A stretch of 64,000 nt of DNA. It comes from Candidatus Brocadia sinica JPN1. Lineage in GTDB: Bacteria; Planctomycetota; Brocadiia; Brocadiales; Brocadiaceae. Positions 9,205 through 17,714 of the stretch are shown here, one piece after another (position 1 is the stretch's first letter; each line of letters begins with the position of its first letter). The translations under genes were made by a program, and so were the position numbers. The notes below the pieces were generated by a model that saw nothing but the letters and a program-made list of their open reading frames with translations, made no database searches and was not told the origin of the DNA. Where the stretch lies: contig NZ_BAFN01000001.1 of the NCBI RefSeq assembly GCF_000949635.1, positions 620,001 through 684,000 on the forward strand, read 5' to 3'.

Positions 9205-9253
9205 AGGTCAACGATTCACCTTGGAAGGGTGAATCGTTGACCTCTCTTGTTTT
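9205..9253 (+). terminator. Hairpin terminator or attenuator before the KS gene
   Basis: A perfect 16-bp stem, AGGTCAACGATTCACC at 9205-9220 pairing with 9228-9243, has a 7-base loop and is followed by CTCTTGTTTT. It follows the radical SAM gene by ~110 bp and ends 15 bp before the ketosynthase ATG at 9268. It may terminate the upstream transcript or control the ketosynthase in its leader. Confidence 0.7.
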
Positions 9254-9267
9254 AACGGTTGAAAAAT

Positions 9268-10479
9268 ATGCCACAGGTTGTAATTACGGGATTAGGATTG
9301 GTCACACCCATTGGGGTTGGTGTTAAGCAAAGCTGGGAATCGTTCATCCAGGGCAGGAACGGGGCCAATGAGATGAAGTCCTTTGATACCTCTAAATATA
9401 AAGTTCATCGCTCCTGTGAAGTAAAAAATTTCCAATGGGACTTTGAATTAGAGAATCAGATTAAGGAAAACACCATCCATAAATACGTTTACTATGCAGC
9501 CAGAGAGGCATTGCAGGAAAGTGGTTTGTTACATGACAAGAAATCCGATCGGGAACGGTTTGGTATTGCCATAGGGACGCTTGCAGCCGAATTAACGCCA
9601 TTTGAAAGGCTTTTGCGTTTAGATACCTCAAAAAAAGATAACGGTTTCGATAAAATCGTTGCAGCCGTTTACCCGCCCAATTCGATTACCAATATTCTCG
9701 CTCACTATTTTGATTTTGAGGGTCCAACCATGATCTCACTGAATGCCTGTTCATCGGGCAATCACGCCATTGCCTGGGCTTATGACCTCCTTGTGGATAA
9801 TAAGATGGATGTCGTAATGGTTGGCGGCGGTGACATGATTCCTCAAACGGAATTTACCCACTTTCACAACCTCAAAGCCCTGGCTCCTGATCGTTGTCAG
9901 CCTTTCGATAAAAATCGTCAGGGACTCATGATTGGGGAAGGGGCCGGGATACTGATTATGGAGCGTTACGAGTTTGCCAAAAAACGCGGGGCAGCGATTA
10001 TTGCTGAAATGGCTGGTTATGGTTTGAGCTGTGATGGATTTCACATGACGGCGCCCCACCCAGAGGGTGACGGCGCAGTAAAATGCATGAGCGATGCGTT
10101 AAGGATGGCAAAGCTTTCTCCCGCAGATATCGGTTACATCAATGCCCACGGTACGGGTACACCCCATAACGATAAGACGGAAACTATTGCTATAAAACGC
10201 GTATTTAACAAGGGCGCATATAAGATTCCCTGCAGTTCTACCAAATCTATGATTGGTCATCTCATGGGCGCTGCGAGTGCGGTAGAATCGGTCGTTTGCT
10301 GCCTGGTACTCAGGCATGGTATAGTTCCCCCGACGATTAATTATGAAACACCCGACCCGGAATGCGACCTCGATTATGCACCCAATGCGGCACGCGAGTT
10401 AAAAGTGAAGCATGTCTTAAATAACTCCTTTGCCTTTGGTGGTAACAACGCTACGACGATATTCAGTAGGATGGGTTAG
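9268..10479 (+). CDS. Beta-ketoacyl-ACP synthase II (FabF-type), catalytically intact
   Basis: Condenses an acyl thioester with malonyl-ACP. From ATG 9268 the protein is 403 aa, normal for FabF. The catalytic triad is complete: Cys161 in NACSSGNHA, His294 in NAHGTGTPHND and His331 in IGHLMGAAS, with the conserved Lys in CSSTKSMIGH. The ORF could extend to a TTG at 9259. No clear Shine-Dalgarno is visible, and a strong hairpin lies just upstream. It is followed by a second, non-catalytic ketosynthase in the same direction, the arrangement seen in KS/chain-length-factor pairs. An ordinary housekeeping FabF role cannot be excluded, but the neighbours point to a special fatty acid or polyketide product. 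Confidence 0.92.
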   Translation: MPQVVITGLGLVTPIGVGVKQSWESFIQGRNGANEMKSFDTSKYKVHRSCEVKNFQWDFELENQIKENTIHKYVYYAAREALQESGLLHDKKSDRERFGIAIGTLAAELTPFERLLRLDTSKKDNGFDKIVAAVYPPNSITNILAHYFDFEGPTMISLNACSSGNHAIAWAYDLLVDNKMDVVMVGGGDMIPQTEFTHFHNLKALAPDRCQPFDKNRQGLMIGEGAGILIMERYEFAKKRGAAIIAEMAGYGLSCDGFHMTAPHPEGDGAVKCMSDALRMAKLSPADIGYINAHGTGTPHNDKTETIAIKRVFNKGAYKIPCSSTKSMIGHLMGAASAVESVVCCLVLRHGIVPPTINYETPDPECDLDYAPNAARELKVKHVLNNSFAFGGNNATTIFSRMG

Positions 10480-10628
10480 GCGGAGCGAACCCATTATTTA
10501 AGTCTTTATCCGTGTTTGTGTGTAGTAATCCGTGGTTAATTTAAATTCTTCGTGCACTTTGTTTCTCTGTGTTAAATTATAATGTTTTATATCTGCGATC
10601 TTCTGTGTTAATCCGTGGTTAAAGGTAT

Positions 10629-11864
10629 ATGAAAAAGCGAGTCGTTATTACCGGTTTAGGTGTCGCATCCCCTCTGGGATGTAGCAAAGAGGACTTCTGG
10701 AATAATCTTATTGCCGGAAAGTCGGGTGTTGCACCCATGTCTTCTCTGGACCTCTCTCCCTATAAATGCAAACTGGGCGGTGAGATAAGAGACCTTAAAC
10801 CCGAAATACACCTCGGCAGCAAGGGTTTAAAGTACTTGAACAAGGGTACACGATTCCTGGGATCAGCTGCTAAGATGGCCATTGATGATGCAAAACTTCC
10901 AACAGATGGTTCCCTATCAGAACAGATGGGTATCGTTATCGGCTCATCTCTGGGCAACTTTTCGGAAACAACGGATTATTTTTATGAAATTATCAGGAAT
11001 AATCCATCCGAATTATCACCCATGCTCAGCTACGATGTTGCATTGAATTCTTCCATCAACTACGTCTCGGTCATCTTTAAAATCAAGGGACTTGCCCGCA
11101 CCATATCAGCAGGTTTTACGTCCAGTACCGATGCCATAGCGGATGCATCTAAGATGATTCAACGGGATATGGCCAAGGTAATTGTGGCAGGCGGCGTCGA
11201 GCAGATATCCATTGATTTGTATCTGATATTTTACCTGCGCGGCCTGTTATCGGGTCTTGATGGTACAAGAGAGGCGAGTTTACCCTTTGATAAGGCGCGA
11301 AATGGTTTTGTCATGTCAGAGGGCAGTTACGTGGTCATCCTTGAAGAGCTTCAGCACGCACTTGACAGAGGAGCCCATATCTATGCAGAGGTAAAAGGCT
11401 TTGGTAATACCTTCGTGGGCGGTAAAAACCATCCGGCAGAAGTAAGAGTGCGTCGTGCCGAAAAGGCCATGAACGATGCACTGGAAGACGCAGGGGTAAA
11501 AAAAGGGGATGTTGATCTCATCAGTGCAAATGCAAATGGATGCAAGATGCAGGATGCAGTGGAGGCAAAGGCAATCCAGTCTTTATTTGGTGCAAATAGC
11601 AATTGTATTCCCTTATCAGCAATAAAATCGAACATCGGAGAATCGTACGGTACCTCCGGTGCAGCACAACTCATTTCATCGCTCATGTCAATAAACACAG
11701 GTCAAATACCGCACATTATCAATCACAGCAACAAAGATCCAGAAATCAATCTGAATCTCGTTCTGGAAAAATCACTCAAAAAAGAAATTCAAAACGCAGT
11801 GATAAATGCCATGGATTATGAGGGAAATAATTCATGTCTGGTGATAAGCAAATATAACAAATAG
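10629..11864 (+). CDS. Ketosynthase-like protein lacking all catalytic residues (chain-length-factor-like)
   Basis: A 411-aa FabF-fold protein, full length and collinear with the preceding KS (N-terminal VVITGLGVASPLG, the mid-domain DGTREASLPFDKARNGFVMSEG, C-terminal AIKSNIGES). The triad is gone: the nucleophile position in ISAGFTSSTDAI is Phe163 instead of Cys, the first His is Asn303 (NANGCKMQD) and the second is Glu338 (NIGESYGTSGAAQ). The Lys before the second site (K333) is kept. This is the hallmark of KS-beta/chain-length factors in type II polyketide and aryl-polyene systems, although those commonly carry Gln at the Cys site. Probably forms a heterodimer with the intact KS upstream. 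Confidence 0.88.
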   Translation: MKKRVVITGLGVASPLGCSKEDFWNNLIAGKSGVAPMSSLDLSPYKCKLGGEIRDLKPEIHLGSKGLKYLNKGTRFLGSAAKMAIDDAKLPTDGSLSEQMGIVIGSSLGNFSETTDYFYEIIRNNPSELSPMLSYDVALNSSINYVSVIFKIKGLARTISAGFTSSTDAIADASKMIQRDMAKVIVAGGVEQISIDLYLIFYLRGLLSGLDGTREASLPFDKARNGFVMSEGSYVVILEELQHALDRGAHIYAEVKGFGNTFVGGKNHPAEVRVRRAEKAMNDALEDAGVKKGDVDLISANANGCKMQDAVEAKAIQSLFGANSNCIPLSAIKSNIGESYGTSGAAQLISSLMSINTGQIPHIINHSNKDPEINLNLVLEKSLKKEIQNAVINAMDYEGNNSCLVISKYNK

Positions 11865-11898
11865 TAGAAATACGACTTTTTCTATTACTAGTTTTACT

Positions 11899-13622
11899 AT
11901 GTTCTTGTGCTTTTTTAGAAACTTATACAAACCTTGTATTTTTTCACTTATAACACTCTTTTCATTTGTTTCCTCCACCCTAAGTGCTTCAGAAGCTATT
12001 ACGAACAACTTACCAACTTTTCCAATAGAATCTTATCAAACTGAACCGACCAATAGTTGGACACCTCAGGAAAAATGGGTTTGGGATTGTATATGCAGAG
12101 GTGAAATTGCAGACTTTAATAAAGCAGAAAATTATGGTAGTAATCTCGACCCAAAAATTTCTGAGGTATGGTCTGAAAATAGAATATTACGACCAGAATT
12201 TCTGGAGACTGTCGTTTTTGACGAACATTTCCGCAGTTTAATAACACGCAATGGCATTTGTATCCGTGGCGCTTGGTTTAGGGAACCCCTTAATCTTTCA
12301 AATGCAATTCTTAATTTCCCATTTGCATTAGAAGGTTCTCGCTTCGAAGAGGATGTATATTTTTCATTCTTAAAAACTTCTCATCTTTTATACTTCGCTG
12401 AAAATAAGTTCCTAAAAAGATTAAATATGACCTCTGTTCAAATAGAAAATCACCTGATTATAGAAAAAGGGTGTGAATTTGACTTGATCTTCTGATTCGG
12501 AGTATAACTGCGTTTACAAAAGGTGTAGATATTGATAATGCTAAAATAGAAGGCCAATTTGAGATTAGTAATTCAAATTTCATAGACGAAGTAAATTTTA
12601 TTGGAACCAAAGTCAGTAGTAAATTAATAATATTAGATTCAAAATTTACAGAAAATCTGAATATGAGAGAAATAGAGGTAAAAGATAATCCTGTAATATC
12701 TGAAAAATCTACTTTTACAAAAGTGATTCTTGCTGATGCAAAAATTGGGAGGGAATTATACATAATAGAATCTAATTTTTCAGATGAATTGCTTATGGGT
12801 TCAATAGAAGTGAAAACAGGTATTATTATGGCAAATAGCAGGTTTAATAAAAACGTATCACTTCGATATGGTAATATTTTTAAAATTTTAGATATATCTT
12901 CTAATACCTTTTCTTCTTTAGATTTAACAGGAACGATAATAAACGGTGAATTACGGCTTATTTCAAGGGAACAGAAACCTACGCAGTGGGATAAAGAGAA
13001 AACATTTATCCTCAGCAATACACAAGTTGACTGTCTAGATGATGTGCCTGAGTCATGGCCAATAAACTTGGATTTAGAAGGATTTAAGTACGATCGGTTA
13101 AGTAGGATATCCATGAGAGAAAAAATTGATATTACTATAAAAAACCATTCCTGGTTTAAAAATTGGTTAAGCAGACAAAGGAATTATACCCCTCAACCAT
13201 ACGAACAACTTGCAAGTGTTTTACAAAAGGCAGGCTATAATGAAAAAGCGAAAGAAATCATGTTTGAAAGCAGAGAACGAGAGAGGAAAGGCGTTGAGGG
13301 ATGGACTCGCTGGATTTATTTAAGTCTTCTTAAATATTTAATTGGTTACGGTTATTATTTATTGCAGGTGGTCTATTATTTATTAGGATTGGCGACATTT
13401 GGTACGTTAATTTTCTTTAAATATGTAAAAAATGGAAATAATAACTTATTGAGAGCCTTTTGTTACAGTTTAGACAGCTTGTTTCCTTTTGTTCATTTTG
13501 ATAAACAGCACGATGAGGTAAAATTGCGTGGATTTGCACGTTATTATTTCTTTTTCCACTCAATTGCAGGATTTATCCTTTCTTATTTTTTTATTGCCGG
13601 AATAACAGGGCTTACAAAGTAA
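11899..13622 (+). pseudogene. Secreted/membrane protein with pentapeptide-like repeats, frameshifted
   Basis: Two adjacent frames (11899-12495 and, from ~12483, the frame ending 13622) read as one ~575-aa protein interrupted by a frameshift between 12480 and 12495. The first part has an N-terminal signal or anchor segment (SLITLFSFVSSTLSAS). The middle of both halves is a run of short beta-type repeats, e.g. NLSNAILNFPFALEGSRFEE and similar units, as in pentapeptide-repeat-like proteins. The end has two hydrophobic segments (~13330-13440 and ~13550-13615), with a charged link. A/T content is visibly higher than in the neighbouring lipid genes. I cannot name a function. It may be a true mutation or a sequencing error. 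Confidence 0.6.
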
Positions 13623-13627
13623 AGTAA

Positions 13628-13650
13628 GTTAACCCGACCTTCGCAATTCG
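13628..13650 (+). repeat. Left arm of 23-bp inverted repeat around the IS
   Basis: This arm (GTTAACCCGACCTTCGCAAT plus TCG) is the reverse complement, with one mismatch in 23, of 15622-15644. The pair encloses the whole transposase unit plus about 60-90 bp each side, so the element looks nested within an older inverted-repeat sequence. Confidence 0.75.
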
Positions 13651-13689
13651 AGGGGTAGGCAAACCGCTAAGCCATGAAAATCAAGGGGT

Positions 13690-15545
13690 CATGTAAAAAG
13701 GTCGGCACTACAGACCGACCTATCCTGATGCATAAATCTTGGACAGAGGTTGTTCAGGAAGCGTCAATCCCAATTGTGCCAAAAGGAGAACAACATCCTT
13801 TTCCGGCTGTGTATAGCGGCTCATGACAATGTGGCGACCATCCGTTGTCGGTAAATGAACGTCAATCATTTGAATGCTCGATAGTTTTTCCAAAATTGCT
13901 TCAGACGTCAACCCTGCGGCTCGTCCCCGCGCAAGATTTCGCAGCGTCGTGTGGAGACAGAATGCCAAAAAGGAGACAAAAATATGGGCTTCAATCCTCC
14001 TTTCCAATTGGTGCCATATGGGGCGGATGGAAAGCGATCCCTTTAAATCCTTGAATGCCTGTTCAATCCGCGTCAACAGCAAATAATTTTCCCACACGGT
14101 TTCTGGTGCGGTGGCTTGCATGTTGGAACGGAGCAAATAACGCCCCTCGCGCCGATACGCCTGCCTCAGGCGTTCCCGATCCAAACTGAACCGGAACGTA
14201 TTTTCATTGACCGGCTCCTGCGGTTTGGGAATGGAAATATTGACCAATCTGAAGTCTCGTCCGGCTTCTTTCTTTAACGCGCCAATATGCATGAGCAGAT
14301 CATCGCGCGTGAGGACCTTTCGATTGCGAAGTTCGCGCAAACCCGCCCACAAACGTCTGAGTCTGCGCCAACGCATGGAACGTTCCTTGGCCACCCGGTC
14401 CTGGCTTTCCACGTAAACGTAAAACTCCGACTCTTGCTGAAGAATTTTCACACGGACGCTTTCCCGCGCCTGCATCCACGTCTGTTCAAGCAACGGTTTT
14501 TCTACCCGCGTCAAATGCCCCTTCGGAGTACCAACCAAATAATCAATCCCCCGCTCACGCATCTTTTCCAACACCTCCTCCGTTGGAATACCTCTATCCA
14601 TGAGCCAGGTGCGCCGAAATTTCCCATACCGCTTTTCTATCCGATCCAGAAACTCCTCTAATGTCGCAGTGTCTCTTGTATTACCGGGATATACTTCGTA
14701 GGCGACGGGAAACCCTTCCGGCGTCAATACCAACGCCACTACCACCTGCACACAATCCGAACGTTTGTCACGACTGTACCCAAAACGTTTTTTACTCACA
14801 GCATCCGCCGCCGGCGGTTCACTCTCGAAATACGTACTCGTCAAATCATACAGCAGCACATCATACTTCGCGCCAAACAGCTTGCCCCATTGCCCTTTTA
14901 AAAAACCAAACAGCTCGTCGCGGTGCTCAAGCAGCAAATCCAAACAACGATACAGCTTATCCTTCTGTGCCAGCGAATCATCTTCCCCCAACAAATCTCC
15001 CATTGCGCTACGCACATACCACTCACGGTGAAAACGAAATTCGCTTCCCGGATCGATCAGCCGGTAACAGACAAGCGCCTTGAGCATATTCAGCCAGCTT
15101 GTCCCCTTCCGGCTTGATGGCAGACGACTCCTCCAAAAGATGTCCAGTTCCAACATATCCCACAAATATAATCCCAACCAACTTGCTCCCCATTGCCGGG
15201 GACAGCGCAATTCTATTTTGTCCAACCTCACCTGGACGGTCTCACAATCCGGTATGGGCAAGGCTTCCCGGTCGTCCGGAAATAATGCCACTTGTCTTGC
15301 TGTGGGCTTTTCACCCGCGACCGCCTCTATCGTCCGAACCCACCCCGCTCGCTGGTTGTCATTGAGTTCTCCCAGGTAGAGCACTTGTCGCTGTACCACT
15401 CTGCCTCCGCTGATCCGACGGTTCTCTACTACGCTCCAATACTGGTGGGTTTTCCCGTCTTTTGTCCGTGTCTTTTCTCGTAAAAACATGCGGACATTTT
15501 CTCACGCCACCGTGAAGTCGTCAAGAGGGTAGGTCGGCACTACAA
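13690..15545 (-). mobile_element. IS1634-family insertion sequence
   Basis: The transposase gene is flanked by related ends. The right flank (15527-15545) reads GGTAGGTCGGCACTACAAG. The left flank (13699-13730) holds AGGTCGGCACTACA followed by its own partial complement GACCGACCTATCC. The inner CCGACCTATCCT and, on the other strand, CCGACCTACCCT are matching terminal inverted repeats. The same AGGTCGGCACTACA string also occurs in direct orientation outside both ends, so the exact boundary is uncertain by about 20 bp. Confidence 0.7.
13720..15489 (-). CDS. IS1634-family (IS4/DDE superfamily) transposase
   Basis: A 589-aa transposase, the usual length for IS1634 members. Signatures: YDLTSTYFES around the first catalytic Asp, GYSRDKRSDCVQVVVALVL, the second Asp in WLMDRGIPTEE, and the C-terminal RIEQAFKDLKGSLSIRPIWH with the catalytic Glu region followed by RIEAHIFVSFLAFCLH. 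No internal stop, so it may still be active. G+C is higher than in the frameshifted gene beside it, as expected for an incoming element. It transcribes against the surrounding genes. Confidence 0.93.
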   Translation of the reverse strand: MFLREKTRTKDGKTHQYWSVVENRRISGGRVVQRQVLYLGELNDNQRAGWVRTIEAVAGEKPTARQVALFPDDREALPIPDCETVQVRLDKIELRCPRQWGASWLGLYLWDMLELDIFWRSRLPSSRKGTSWLNMLKALVCYRLIDPGSEFRFHREWYVRSAMGDLLGEDDSLAQKDKLYRCLDLLLEHRDELFGFLKGQWGKLFGAKYDVLLYDLTSTYFESEPPAADAVSKKRFGYSRDKRSDCVQVVVALVLTPEGFPVAYEVYPGNTRDTATLEEFLDRIEKRYGKFRRTWLMDRGIPTEEVLEKMRERGIDYLVGTPKGHLTRVEKPLLEQTWMQARESVRVKILQQESEFYVYVESQDRVAKERSMRWRRLRRLWAGLRELRNRKVLTRDDLLMHIGALKKEAGRDFRLVNISIPKPQEPVNENTFRFSLDRERLRQAYRREGRYLLRSNMQATAPETVWENYLLLTRIEQAFKDLKGSLSIRPIWHQLERRIEAHIFVSFLAFCLHTTLRNLARGRAAGLTSEAILEKLSSIQMIDVHLPTTDGRHIVMSRYTQPEKDVVLLLAQLGLTLPEQPLSKIYASG

Positions 15546-15621
15546 GCCGTTTTTGAAATCGACCCCAGTAAAATCAATGGTTTCCAGGAGACAAATACCC
15601 AAAAATGACCTTTTTGGGGTG

Positions 15622-15644
15622 CGAATTGCGAAAGTCGGGTTAAC
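15622..15644 (-). repeat. Right arm of 23-bp inverted repeat around the IS
   Basis: Partner of 13628-13650 (22 of 23 positions complementary). It ends in GTTAAC. The space between IS end and this arm (15546-15621) has no gene. Confidence 0.75.
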
Positions 15645-15680
15645 CCGATGTTGGGAATTTCAATATTATCGGATTACAGG

Positions 15681-15710
15681 GTGGCACGGACAAACACTGT
15701 TTGTCCATGC
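15681..15710 (+). repeat. REP-like hairpin, copy 1
   Basis: GTGGCACGGACAAAC, a 3-base loop, then GTTTGTCCATGC form a hairpin with one mismatch. The same unit recurs at 16054-16086 and 37607-37636. This copy carries its GTGG extension on the left, opposite to the other two, so copies 1 and 2 flank the RAYT fragment in inverted orientation. The 15490-15805 gap otherwise holds only repeat DNA. Confidence 0.75.
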
Positions 15711-15805
15711 TTGTTTGAATATGTACATTAATATGGAATATAAAACAAGGCAACAACAAAGAAAAACAAACGAAATATTTTCTAAAAGAAAACAATCGTG
15801 ATTGG

Positions 15806-16045
15806 TTGGACAAATTAATTATTAAACAAGGGACAAAGAAGTTTTTTAGGTTCTGGCAAGCAGGACCTGGATATGATCGAAATATTACAGGCAGAGATGA
15901 ACTTTTGGAAAAGATTCACTATATGCATAGGAATCCCGTCAGGCGAAGGCTTGTGCTATCTCCTGAAGAATGGAGATGGTCTAGCGCGAGTTGGTATATG
16001 GGTGAAAGAGATGTTGTTTTGGCAATTGATGAAATTACTCTTTAA
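15806..16045 (+). pseudogene. REP-associated tyrosine transposase (RAYT) C-terminal fragment
   Basis: The ~80-aa frame contains the family's C-terminal signature: FRFWQAGPGYDRNI, then KIHYMHRNPVRRRLV and EWRWSSASWYM. A complete RAYT is about 150-250 aa with an HUH motif and catalytic Tyr nearer the N-terminus; these are missing, because upstream frames are closed by stops. It lies between two inverted copies of a hairpin, as expected of a RAYT with its REP targets. TTG 15806 is only the first possible start, so this is taken as a 5'-truncated relic. Confidence 0.8.
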
Positions 16046-16053
16046 TTTATTGA

Positions 16054-16086
16054 GCACGGACAAACGAAGTTTGTCCGTGCCACCCA
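16054..16086 (+). repeat. REP-like hairpin, copy 2
   Basis: GCACGGACAAAC (16054-16065) pairs perfectly with GTTTGTCCGTGC (16069-16080) across a GAA loop, followed by CACCC. It sits nine bases after the RAYT stop codon and is the mirror orientation of the copy at 15681. Confidence 0.8.
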
Positions 16087-16234
16087 TGATTAATCTTGTT
16101 ATTTTTTTAGCCCTGAGAGGGAGAAGTATTTAACTTAATTCAACAGCATTACCTTCGTAGAGGACGAAGGGGTTCTTCTTGATGCTGAATAATCACCATT
16201 TCCCGATTTGTTCTGATTATGAGAAGGAGTTCAA

Positions 16235-16816
16235 ATGGCTGCAAAAAAGATTTTGATGATTGTCGGTGACTACGTAGAAGACTATGAGATAATGGTGCCT
16301 TTCCAGGCACTGCTGATGGTGGGGCATACGGTACATGCCGTTTGTCCTATGAAAAGAGAAGGTGAAAAAGGTACGTACAGCCATATACGATTTTGAGGGG
16401 GGCAGACCTATAGCGAGAAGCCAAGACATAATTTTACGTTGAATGCGACTTTTGATAAGGTAAAAGTGGCCGATTACGATGCCCTTGTTATTCTGGGTGG
16501 GCGTGCTCCGGAATATATCCAGCTCAATGAGCGCGTGCTGGAAATGGTAAGACACTTTGCCGAAAGAAAGAAACCTATTGCCTCAATTTGCGACGGCATG
16601 CAGGTATTAACAGCGGATGGTGTAATTGAAGGAAAAACATGCACGGCCTATCCGGCATTAGCACCGGAGGTAAAACGCGCAGGGGGAAAATGGCTTGATG
16701 TCCCCTTAGACAAGGCGTACGTGGATGGTAACCTGGTTACCTCCCCAGCCTGGCCGGCACACCCTGAATGGCTTGCAAAATTCCTGTCTTTGTTGGGAAC
16801 GAAGATAGAGATATAG
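16235..16816 (+). pseudogene. DJ-1/PfpI-family protein gene with internal stop
   Basis: ATG 16235 has AAGGAG upstream (16223-16228) and opens the normal family start (KKILMIVGDYVEDYE). Near 16370-16402 the frame is disturbed: the family sequence TAIYDFEGG appears in another frame, and the original frame resumes with QTYSEKPRHNF. Two small compensating deletions (about 2 nt, then 1 nt in a G run) fit this and leave an in-frame TGA at 16394. The rest is intact, with the nucleophile elbow ASICDGMQVL (Asp replaces the usual His after the Cys) and TCTAYPAL. DJ-1/PfpI proteins act in glyoxal/protein repair or as hydrolases. Either decay or sequencing error in the homopolymer. Confidence 0.75.
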
Positions 16817-17024
16817 GACTAAAACTACGTATCCTCGGCGGGTTCACTCAGGTGTGTAACCTGAACCACTTATTTTGTTAACTAAAATGGTAGCTTATGT
16901 CCATGAAAGACTTTTAAGATAGAATTTAACGCAGCTATTTACTATGTTCCATCACGAGGTAAAAGAATATTCAGCCGCTGTGTAAATTGATTGTAAATAC
17001 TGCAATAGGTGATGTTTCATTTGC

Positions 17025-17714
17025 TCAAACGAAAAATATACAACCTCCATCATATAAATATTCATTGGAAAGACAGACAATCTCAAAACCAATATTCAAT
17101 AAGTGCTCTTTTAGTCGCTGCCCGTCAGCATGCAGTTCGATATTTCCGTTAAAAAATATGCTTTTCCCCAATACACCGGCTGTGCCCCCAATAAAGCCGT
17201 TATTGTGTCCCCGTATGCGTATTTCTTTGGGGTTAAAATAAAAACAAGATAATCCCTTTCCCGACAATACCTTTTCTATTCCCCCGTCGGAGGTAACATA
17301 GTTGTTTCCGTATAAATGGATAAGGCTGCATCGTGTATAGGCCTGAGGTAATCGTATAAACTCTTTGCTTGTATTTATTTCTAAGATTGCAGGGTCCGTA
17401 TATCCTGGTTTGTGAAAGAGAAAATCTGGCGTGCTCAGGCAGTTGTATTGAGTGCTGTTATAAAGTTCATTTCCGACATCCGTTTTTCCTTTTAGACATG
17501 CAATACTATGGCGTTCTAAAAACTCAAACAACCCGACCGGTGCGTTTGGAGCAACCACAAGGTGGTCTTTATCCTGGTATATGAAAATATCCGGATGCCC
17601 CGAAATGGAATCGTAAGTCAGCCCGTTCGTTTGAAACGCAAAGACGTCCTTAACATATTCCTTTAACGTGGTGATCACCCTTGCCGACGATCTGGAATCA
17701 ATTATCGCAAACAT
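17025..17714 (-). CDS. DUF6873-like protein, possible GME fold
   Basis: A 229-aa soluble protein; no signal peptide or membrane segment. Features seen: SGHPDIFIYQ and LVVAPNAP near the N-terminus, NELYNSTQYN, the middle HKPGYTDPAIL, and C-terminal CSLIHLYGNNYVTSDGGIEK and GFIGGTAG. The pattern resembles uncharacterised DUF6873 proteins assigned to the guanidino-group-modifying enzyme (GME) fold. That is from memory and is tentative. Its start overlaps the end of the radical SAM gene by 17 bp, so the two are translationally coupled and probably act together. Confidence 0.5.
   Translation of the reverse strand: MFAIIDSRSSARVITTLKEYVKDVFAFQTNGLTYDSISGHPDIFIYQDKDHLVVAPNAPVGLFEFLERHSIACLKGKTDVGNELYNSTQYNCLSTPDFLFHKPGYTDPAILEINTSKEFIRLPQAYTRCSLIHLYGNNYVTSDGGIEKVLSGKGLSCFYFNPKEIRIRGHNNGFIGGTAGVLGKSIFFNGNIELHADGQRLKEHLLNIGFEIVCLSNEYLYDGGCIFFV

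Noticed and set aside
13845-15483. Many plus-strand open frames opposite the transposase
   Set aside because: All are antisense shadows of the single intact 589-aa transposase, which has clear family motifs.
16394-16396. In-frame TGA in the DJ-1/PfpI gene as a selenocysteine codon
   Set aside because: The family motif appears in a shifted frame at this place, so indels explain the TGA. No SECIS-like hairpin was seen directly downstream.
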